A stretch of 64,000 nt of DNA. Source: Nitrososphaera sp036373895. GTDB taxonomy: Archaea > Thermoproteota > Nitrososphaeria > Nitrososphaerales > Nitrososphaeraceae. The DNA is taken from contig DASUUV010000030.1 of assembly GCA_036373895.1 (NCBI GenBank), positions 3,110 to 67,109 on the forward strand, written 5' to 3'. Shown piece by piece: positions 58,106 through 64,000 of this stretch (its first letter is position 1; the number at the start of each line of letters is the position of its first letter). Below the pieces are notes generated by a model that made no database searches, was not told the origin of the DNA, and worked only from the letters and a program-made list of their open reading frames with translations. The position numbers were made by a program, and so were the translations under genes.

Positions 58106-59824
58106 CTAGAAGTGCACGATTGCTTCCGTAAACCAGCGGGGCACCAAGCCATGTGCGTTTTTAAGAAGATAAGAAGCGCTGCTGTCTAAGATGTACGTTG
58201 TTGCATAGTCATCGCTATTACGAACGCTCCTGCCATAAGCCTGAACAAGCCGTAGAACTGTGTTCCATGTATACCACTTTGGGTCACGCTCCTTTTTCGC
58301 AGCGATTTTCTTATCTGTGAGGTCTGGATACGGTACCTTGACAATCACCTGAAATCTTGACAAGTCACCCTTTAGGTCTACTCCAAGGTGTAGAGATGGA
58401 GATATCAGAACTGTTTGCTTCTTGCTCTCATAGTGTTTTTGCAGTACTTCGCTTCTATCAAGGGTGGATGCTGTTTCTATAAGTCTGCTTGCATTTTCCT
58501 TGCTAATATTGTCCCTAATAAATTGGAGTTGTGAATAGGACGTAGTATGGATTATGCCCTTTTCATTCCTGTGAATTGACATGATATTGTCTACTGCCTG
58601 AGCAATTTTAGGCATGCTCACATTCATTGTTTTGGCACTGAGCCATGCCACATTCATCATATGGATAGGCCTATTCTTGACTGGAAAGTCTGAATCTTCG
58701 ATTCGGATGAATTTGACTTTTTCAGACTTAAGGCCTGTAGTCTTGCATAAGTGGTCTTTGCTAAGGATTGTAGCGCTCATGAAAAGCGAGACCGAACCCT
58801 TGTCAAGGATTGTATCAAAATAGGTAGAGACTTCAAGTGGCGTCAGAGTTACCTTGACCAGCTGGTTGGCAGAATCGCGCTGGACACCCGATACTATCCA
58901 ATTATCCTTGTTTGTTTTCATGTCGTCGATGACTACTGTAATATTCTTGTCGAGTTCTAGTGCATCTATCAGATTCTTTTCAGTGTATGGCTCTAGAGTC
59001 ACTTTCTGGTTGCTGCGCTCTATGATGCCTTGGGCCTTTTCTGTAAACTCAAATAGTCGTTCCTTTAGCTTCAAGCAAAGGTCAAGCCACGTTTCAATGT
59101 CATCAATGTTACCCTCTGGCATATGCATCTTCAAGAACGGAAGCATGTTCTTGCGGACTGTAAAACTCCTAAAGTCGCCCACTTCATTTTCGAGCTGGTG
59201 CGCTTCGTCTAGAACCAGCAGCTTACGTTTTTGTGTTGCGCCGGCATAAAAGATGTCTGATAGAAAATATCTATAATTGTAAACAGTATGGGTTGCGTGG
59301 CTACCTATCCACTTTTGGTGGTAATAATGGCATGGCCGCCAATCTAGGTCGACCAGCTTTGGTTTTGATCTCATCTTCTCCACGTATTTGCGCTCCGCAA
59401 AAGGATCAAGCTTAACGAGCTCGTGGAGAGTACCTTGACCCTCGACCTTGTAGTCAATAAGGCGAGTTTTGTATGAGCAGTCGTAGAATTCGTCTTTAAT
59501 GCAGGGTCCATAGTTGCAGCTCTCATCAAGACCCATATCCTCCTTGACTATACAGGGAAAGTTGCTTCTTCCCTTTACATCGACTATAAAGGGAAAGTCA
59601 CGCCGGTACTGAGTCTGAAGGTCTTTGGTTGCTGTACAGATATGAGAGCTCCCAAGATAGCGAGCAAGAGTTATTGCAACGGGTGTCTTGCCAAAACCGG
59701 TGGGAGCTTCAAGAAAAATTTGCCTATAGCCTGACTTGATCGCTGAATCGATCATATCAAGGACCTTCTTTTGCTTTTCCCTGACCGCGGGAAATGGAAA
59801 ATGTGTTAATATCGTGCTTGTCAT
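58106..59824 (-). CDS. XPD/Rad3-type Fe-S DNA helicase
   Basis: 572 residues, superfamily 2. Walker A APTGFGKTP at 40-48, DEAH box VLDEAHQLENEV with DEAH at 206-209. Four cysteines between them (C91, C103, C108, C116) fit the 4Fe-4S domain of XPD, FANCJ and DinG helicases. Helicase motif VI reads QAYGRSVRN. Acts on DNA repair or transcription intermediates; the exact paralogue is not settled. ATG 59824. Confidence 0.9.
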   Translation of the reverse strand: MTSTILTHFPFPAVREKQKKVLDMIDSAIKSGYRQIFLEAPTGFGKTPVAITLARYLGSSHICTATKDLQTQYRRDFPFIVDVKGRSNFPCIVKEDMGLDESCNYGPCIKDEFYDCSYKTRLIDYKVEGQGTLHELVKLDPFAERKYVEKMRSKPKLVDLDWRPCHYYHQKWIGSHATHTVYNYRYFLSDIFYAGATQKRKLLVLDEAHQLENEVGDFRSFTVRKNMLPFLKMHMPEGNIDDIETWLDLCLKLKERLFEFTEKAQGIIERSNQKVTLEPYTEKNLIDALELDKNITVVIDDMKTNKDNWIVSGVQRDSANQLVKVTLTPLEVSTYFDTILDKGSVSLFMSATILSKDHLCKTTGLKSEKVKFIRIEDSDFPVKNRPIHMMNVAWLSAKTMNVSMPKIAQAVDNIMSIHRNEKGIIHTTSYSQLQFIRDNISKENASRLIETASTLDRSEVLQKHYESKKQTVLISPSLHLGVDLKGDLSRFQVIVKVPYPDLTDKKIAAKKERDPKWYTWNTVLRLVQAYGRSVRNSDDYATTYILDSSASYLLKNAHGLVPRWFTEAIVHF

Positions 59825-59873
59825 TTTTTGAAATTACCTGCAGGCAGTGGTGCCTTTAGACATGCCACGCTTT

Positions 59874-60842
59874 TTAAGGTTGGGGGGCTGCTCCTGAGTC
59901 ATCGTACAGCCAACACCGGACGTACCCTGTTTCTGTCTCAAATTCTGGAGGATTCCGCTTGCACACATCCATCGCATGGATGCAGCGGTCGTAGAATCTG
60001 CAACCTTGGGGGGGACTGAGTAAGGATGGCGGGCTCCCCTTGACAAAGTGTATTTTTTTGTCCTTTGTCCTCAGCCTGGGGATTGCTTCAATTAAAGCCT
60101 TAGTATAGGGATGGCGGGGGTTTTTGTAAATATCCTTTGTCTTGGAGAATTCGACAAGTTGTCCAGCGTACATGATGACTATCCTATCTGTTATCTGTGA
60201 CACAAGTGCGAGATCATGTGTTATTAGTATTATCGTTATCCCTTTTTCCTTTTGCAATTTTCTAAGCAAGCTGATTATTTGCGACTGGACCACCATGTCG
60301 AGCGCGGTCGTAGGTTCGTCGGCTATCAAAATATCAGGATTGAGCAAAAGAGCCATTGCTATTACAACACGCTGTTTCATGCCGCCGGATAGCTCATGAG
60401 GATAGCGCTTTGCAATCCACAAATCAAGACCTACTTGTTGGAGCGATTCCGCTATTTTATCATCAATTTTGCCCTGATATTCGTGTTCTATTAGAATTTC
60501 GCGCAACTGGCTTTCGACAGTGTACACTGGATCAAGCGCGTTCATGGCACCCTGAAACACCATTGCTATTCTCTTCCATCGTACCTTGGTGTCGAATTCC
60601 GATGAAGACATTTCGGTAATGTCATCGCCTCCGAGCGTTATGTTTCCTTCAACTATTCTGCCAGGGGATTGTATTGAACGCATAAGCGCTGCGCCCAGTG
60701 TGCTCTTGCCGCATGCTGACTCGCCAACAATGCCAAGAGACTCACCCTCAGCGATCTCGAAGTTGATGCCGTCTACTCCCCTTATTATCCCGTTGTCTGT
60801 AAAATAATATGCCTTGAGGCCGGACACTTTTAGTTTCGGCAA
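59874..60842 (-). CDS. Oligopeptide/dipeptide ABC transporter ATPase (DppD/OppD type)
   Basis: 322 residues from TTG 60842; another TTG lies two codons upstream. Walker A GESACGKSTLGAAL, Q-loop AMVFQGAMNALDPVYTVESQ, signature LSGGMKQRVVIAMAL, Walker B ILIADEPTTALD. The C-terminal cysteine block GCRFYDRCIHAMDVCKRNPP is the extension typical of oligopeptide-transporter ATPases. An upstream extension of the frame to 61022 would overlap the divergent gene. Divergent from its partner ATPase; permeases are not in the window. Confidence 0.93.
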   Translation of the reverse strand: MPKLKVSGLKAYYFTDNGIIRGVDGINFEIAEGESLGIVGESACGKSTLGAALMRSIQSPGRIVEGNITLGGDDITEMSSSEFDTKVRWKRIAMVFQGAMNALDPVYTVESQLREILIEHEYQGKIDDKIAESLQQVGLDLWIAKRYPHELSGGMKQRVVIAMALLLNPDILIADEPTTALDMVVQSQIISLLRKLQKEKGITIILITHDLALVSQITDRIVIMYAGQLVEFSKTKDIYKNPRHPYTKALIEAIPRLRTKDKKIHFVKGSPPSLLSPPQGCRFYDRCIHAMDVCKRNPPEFETETGYVRCWLYDDSGAAPQP

Positions 60843-60909
60843 TAACAAGAGAAGAAATGAATTATACGTTATATGAGGATTCTGCCCCCTTCTAGCAGCG
60901 ACTGAAATT

Positions 60910-60925
60910 GTATTTATATATATTA
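60910..60925. promoter_or_regulatory. Shared AT-rich divergent promoter of the ABC ATPases
   Basis: GTATTTATATATATTA lies 24-39 bp upstream of the plus-strand ATPase start (TTG 60949) and reads as a TATA element in both directions. For the minus-strand gene the CATATAACG at about 60868-60876 is a second candidate. One site may thus drive both ATPase genes. Confidence 0.5.
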
Positions 60926-60948
60926 CCAGCACGACAACTTGGAACCAG

Positions 60949-61764
60949 TTGGGTGTACTCCTTGAGGCAAGAGGGCTAAGAAAATATTTTCCCATCAAGA
61001 AAAGTTTCCGCCAGTTCTTCAAGCCACGACAACGTGACCTCGTTGTAAAGGCAGTAGACGATGTGAGCTTTATCGTTGATCAGGGTAAGGTTTTAGTTTT
61101 TGCAGGTGCATCTGGCTCAGGCAAGACGACCGTAGCAAGGCTTGTAATGCGCGCAATAGATCCGGATAGTGGCTCGATAATATTTGAAGACAACGATGTA
61201 ACGGGCTACAAGGGAAACCAGCTTGCACAGTTCCGTAGGGCAGTCCAGATGGTATACCAAGACCCATATTCTTCACTTAATCCCCGTATGAAAGTCAAGG
61301 ACATAATAATGGAGCCAATCAATATTCACGGAAAGAGAACCTCAAAGGAGCAGAAGCTAGAAAATGTTCTAAATGCTTTACGTGAGGTTGGGCTTGAGCC
61401 AGCAGAAGAGGTAGCAAGCAGGCTTCCATACACACTATCAGGAGGTCAAAGGCAGAGAGTCGCAATTGCAAGAGCGTTAGTGCTCCGGCCTACACTTATT
61501 GTAGCTGACGAACCAGTGTCAATGCTTGATGTGTCCGTTAGAGGCGAAATATTAGGACTTATGCAGAGCCTAGGGCAGAAATTTAAAATTTCTTACATTT
61601 ACATAACACACGACCTATCGACAGCGCGCTATATAGGAGACGATTTAGCTATAATGAAAGCAGGCAAGATAGTCGAGATAGGTCCAATTGATAAGGTTCT
61701 TTCGGATCCTGTCCATCCATATACAAGGACGCTAATAGATGCGATACCAGAGGTAGAAAGTTAA
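60949..61764 (+). CDS. Oligopeptide/dipeptide ABC transporter ATPase (DppF/OppF type)
   Basis: 271 residues from TTG 60949. Walker A GASGSGKTTVARLV, Q-loop QMVYQDPYSSLNPRM, signature LSGGQRQRVAIARALVLRPT, Walker B LIVADEPVSMLDVS. It pairs with the divergent DppD-type protein to power import of peptides or similar solutes. Followed after 55 bp by the solute-binding protein gene on the same strand. Confidence 0.94.
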   Translation: MGVLLEARGLRKYFPIKKSFRQFFKPRQRDLVVKAVDDVSFIVDQGKVLVFAGASGSGKTTVARLVMRAIDPDSGSIIFEDNDVTGYKGNQLAQFRRAVQMVYQDPYSSLNPRMKVKDIIMEPINIHGKRTSKEQKLENVLNALREVGLEPAEEVASRLPYTLSGGQRQRVAIARALVLRPTLIVADEPVSMLDVSVRGEILGLMQSLGQKFKISYIYITHDLSTARYIGDDLAIMKAGKIVEIGPIDKVLSDPVHPYTRTLIDAIPEVES

Positions 61765-61784
61765 TGAATCGAAACTATCTTTAG

Positions 61785-61796
61785 AAAAAATATATT
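61785..61796 (+). promoter_or_regulatory. Probable TATA box of the solute-binding protein gene
   Basis: AAAAATATATTA about 24-35 bp before the ATG at 61820. Indicates separate transcription from the upstream ATPase. Confidence 0.5.
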
Positions 61797-61819
61797 AGCG
61801 TGCACTAGCCTCTGATAGC

Positions 61820-64000
61820 ATGAAAAAACTGGGCTCACCGGCTACCACTGTTTCTGTTGTTGTACTGCTTTTGGTTACTTCTGTGGCATTTGAGAATACT
61901 GCCTTCTCACAGGTACAAGAAAAGGGTCCCTACGTAGATCAGGCGAGATTTATCCACCGCGCCGATGAGAACCTTGCGCTTGAAGAGGTCAAATTTGGAT
62001 CCCTTGACATGTATTTTTTCCCCATCCCTCATGAAGCTGCTAATGATGCTAGGAACGATCCTAGGCTAAAGGTATATGATACGACTGCTGGCTCGCTAGG
62101 GTTTTTTGTGAATCCTGCTCCTGCGGCAGATTCTAACGTCCTCAATCCATTTCAATTCAAGGAATTTCGTTATGCTTTAAACTATCTTATCGACCGAGAC
62201 TTCGTGGTTAATGAGATTTTGAGAGGATATGGCAGTCCCCTTATGGATCCATTTGGCATGTATTCACCGGAATATCTGAACATTATCGATACAGTAGAAT
62301 CGTTTGGGTTTAGGTATAATCCTTCCCTTGCATCAAGCATGATATCTCAGGCTATGATTGCGGCGGGCGCCACAAATGCCGATGGCAGGTGGATATTTAA
62401 TGGCAATCCTGTTACCATAAAGCTCTTTATGAGACAAGACGATCCTAAAAAGGAATCAATGGGGGAGCTGGTCGCTTCAGAGCTTGAAAAGATCGGCTTT
62501 AGTATCCAGAGAGACTACGGTGATTTGAACAAGGCAAACACAGTAGTATATGGTTCAGATCCAAAGAACTTGCAATGGCAAATATACACTGAGGAGTTTG
62601 CTGGCAGCAGGGCGTTTGTAAAGTATAATCCAATAATTCCGGCTCAGATGTATGCACCATGGTTGAGCAGAATGCCTGGATATCAGAACCCAAGCTATTG
62701 GAACTATCAAAATGCTACACTTGATGAAATAACCCAAAAGATAGCGTTTTTCAACTTTACGTCCGAGGAGGAAAGGAACCAGCTTGTAGGTGATGCTGTA
62801 AAGATGGGCATTCAGGAATCTGTTAGGATCTTTGTTGCCCAGAAGACCGACCCTTTTGTTGTTTCTTCTAATGTGCAAGGTTTGGTAAATGATTTTGGGG
62901 CAGGGATAACAAGCAAGTATTCTCTACTAAACGCAAGATCGGGCGGCGACGGAAATGTTTCGCTTGACATCGGTGTCAAACAGATCCACCAAGGGTCTTG
63001 GAACACAATCGGAGGTCTGCAGGATTTGTATAGTGCGAGTATTCATTCGATGGTTGCAGACGCTGCCACCTTCAGACATCCATATACCGGAGAGGTGGTC
63101 CCATTTCGGAGCCCTTGGACAGACATTACTACAGAAGGCCCTATTGGTAAAATTGATGTACCTTCTGATGTGATAAAATGGAACCAAACACTGCAGCAGT
63201 GGGTTCAAGCAGGCGAAGGATCGACTGCGATAAGTAAGGTAACGTTTACGCCACTTTATTCAAATTGGCACCATGGTATCCAAATGGATCTTTCTGACAT
63301 AATGTATGCTGATTATTTCACCTATGAATGGGGCACTAATACTGGGCCAGGAGATCGGACAGTAGATCCTGAATATACGCCAGCAGCAAGTGAAGCGCTC
63401 AAGCTTTCGAAGGGCTCGAGGTATGTTACCCCTGATAGAATTGAATCCTATATTGACATTTGGCATTACGATGAGAAGGAGATCGCTGGCTCAGGAGCAT
63501 TCTTTGCCACTGAGCCATGGGAGATCCTGGCTGCATCTGAAAGAATTGTCACGGATGGCAGACTTGCTTATTCTAGAAGCGAAGCACAAGCCAAAGGCAT
63601 TGGATGGTTCGACCCTATCGTAAGAGAGCATGCAGATATGATCAAGGCAGAGCTTCAAAAGATGAAAAATGAGCAATTTGTGCCGCCTGCTCTAAGGGAT
63701 ATAATAACGGTCCAAGACGCCATCAAGCGTTACGATGCCAGCATCAGCTGGATTGAAAACCATGGCCATGCAATAATTAGGAATGGTGCATTCTATCTTG
63801 AGAACTTCAATGCAGCAGGAGGAACAATAACTATTAATGCATTCAGAGATTCCTCATACCCCTTTGAAGTGGGCCATTGGTCTCAGTACGAGACACCTCG
63901 AGTTGCTGACATTAGCAGCGTTAACGTGCCGAGAATAGTAGCCATGGGTCAGTCTACTCCAATCAGAGTCAGTGTTGACGTGGGTGGTCAGCCAAGCAGC
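61820..64000 (+). CDS. ABC transporter solute-binding protein (family 5), 3' end outside the window
   Basis: Frame open from ATG 61820 to the right edge, at least 727 residues. The N terminus MKKLGSPATTVSVVVLLLVT is a Sec signal peptide; no lipobox cysteine is visible. Family 5 peptide-binding features include FRYALNYLIDRDFVVNEILR and FFVNPAPAADSN. At the far end NVPRIVAMGQSTPIRVSVDV looks like the beginning of an Ig-like or CARDB domain. Already longer than most such proteins (500-600). It probably feeds the ABC ATPases just upstream. Confidence 0.88.
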   Translation, partial: MKKLGSPATTVSVVVLLLVTSVAFENTAFSQVQEKGPYVDQARFIHRADENLALEEVKFGSLDMYFFPIPHEAANDARNDPRLKVYDTTAGSLGFFVNPAPAADSNVLNPFQFKEFRYALNYLIDRDFVVNEILRGYGSPLMDPFGMYSPEYLNIIDTVESFGFRYNPSLASSMISQAMIAAGATNADGRWIFNGNPVTIKLFMRQDDPKKESMGELVASELEKIGFSIQRDYGDLNKANTVVYGSDPKNLQWQIYTEEFAGSRAFVKYNPIIPAQMYAPWLSRMPGYQNPSYWNYQNATLDEITQKIAFFNFTSEEERNQLVGDAVKMGIQESVRIFVAQKTDPFVVSSNVQGLVNDFGAGITSKYSLLNARSGGDGNVSLDIGVKQIHQGSWNTIGGLQDLYSASIHSMVADAATFRHPYTGEVVPFRSPWTDITTEGPIGKIDVPSDVIKWNQTLQQWVQAGEGSTAISKVTFTPLYSNWHHGIQMDLSDIMYADYFTYEWGTNTGPGDRTVDPEYTPAASEALKLSKGSRYVTPDRIESYIDIWHYDEKEIAGSGAFFATEPWEILAASERIVTDGRLAYSRSEAQAKGIGWFDPIVREHADMIKAELQKMKNEQFVPPALRDIITVQDAIKRYDASISWIENHGHAIIRNGAFYLENFNAAGGTITINAFRDSSYPFEVGHWSQYETPRVADISSVNVPRIVAMGQSTPIRVSVDVGGQPSS

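Noticed and set aside
60845..61022. N-terminal extension of the DppD-type ATPase
   Set aside because: It would overlap the divergent ATPase gene and its promoter; the shorter TTG start gives the normal family length.
62499..63676. Several minus-strand and out-of-frame frames under the solute-binding protein
   Set aside because: All are shadows of the uninterrupted plus-strand frame that runs from 61820 off the right edge.
1..64000. Complete mobile element, prophage or defence island
   Set aside because: Apart from the single serine recombinase there are no transposases, integrases, capsid or restriction genes and no terminal repeats; the window is mostly core chromosome.

Overview
The window is chromosomal DNA of an ammonia-oxidising thaumarchaeon (class Nitrososphaeria, probably the Nitrososphaerales). 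This is inferred from gene content: archaeal ribosomal proteins including eS4, RadA, aRF1, Alba, an alpha/beta proteasome, a CdvB/ESCRT-III paralogue, type II GAPDH, a thaumarchaeosortase-like membrane protein and a complete late biotin pathway. Many genes look leaderless, with an AT-rich TATA-like box about 25-30 bp before the start codon; GTG and TTG starts are common. There are no rRNA genes, CRISPR arrays or complete insertion sequences.

Layout. 0-3 kb: small hypothetical genes and a coiled-coil protein. 3-12 kb: radA, trpGD, type II gap, a helix-turn-helix/CBS regulator, release factor aRF1, a GHKL-fold ATPase and a proteasome beta subunit whose catalytic Thr is Ala. 12-21.4 kb: PUA protein, homoserine dehydrogenase, a TauE/SafE transporter, a 606-residue tandem-SDR protein resembling half of Chloroflexus malonyl-CoA reductase, and purE-purK divergent from purC. 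21.6-25 kb: ArsR-like regulator, DUF371 protein, proteasome alpha, thiol-redox protein, SPOUT methyltransferase. 25.2-33.1 kb: the ribosomal operon uL3 to uL6, lacking uL2 between uL23 and uS19 and ending at a tRNA-Asn that carries a 33-nt insertion between D arm and anticodon arm.

33.4-37.5 kb: a tightly packed operon (sugar nucleotidyltransferase, F420-type LLM oxidoreductase, thiolase, DUF35 protein) and a membrane protein. 38.1-43.6 kb: bioD, bioA, a serine recombinase, bioB and bioF, with two near-identical 24-bp palindromes bracketing bioBF. 44-50.6 kb: CdvB-like protein, thrC, trpE with an Asn7 repeat, ilvD, HIT protein. 50.6-56.8 kb: a sparse stretch with a broken phosphoesterase gene, a tandem 28-bp repeat, a radical SAM/SPASM enzyme divergent from a LysE exporter, Alba and small unknowns. 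57-64 kb: thaumarchaeosortase-like protein, XPD/Rad3-type helicase, divergent oligopeptide ABC ATPases and a large solute-binding protein that runs off the right edge.

How they fit together. Amino-acid synthesis is well represented (hom and thrC; trpE, trpG, trpD; ilvD), as are purine synthesis (purE, purK, purC) and biotin. Biotin is the cofactor of the acetyl-/propionyl-CoA carboxylase of the thaumarchaeal 3-hydroxypropionate/4-hydroxybutyrate cycle, and the tandem SDR protein and thiolase are candidates for steps of that cycle. Several small Cys-rich genes of 41-62 residues lie between or against larger genes, some too short for routine ORF calling.
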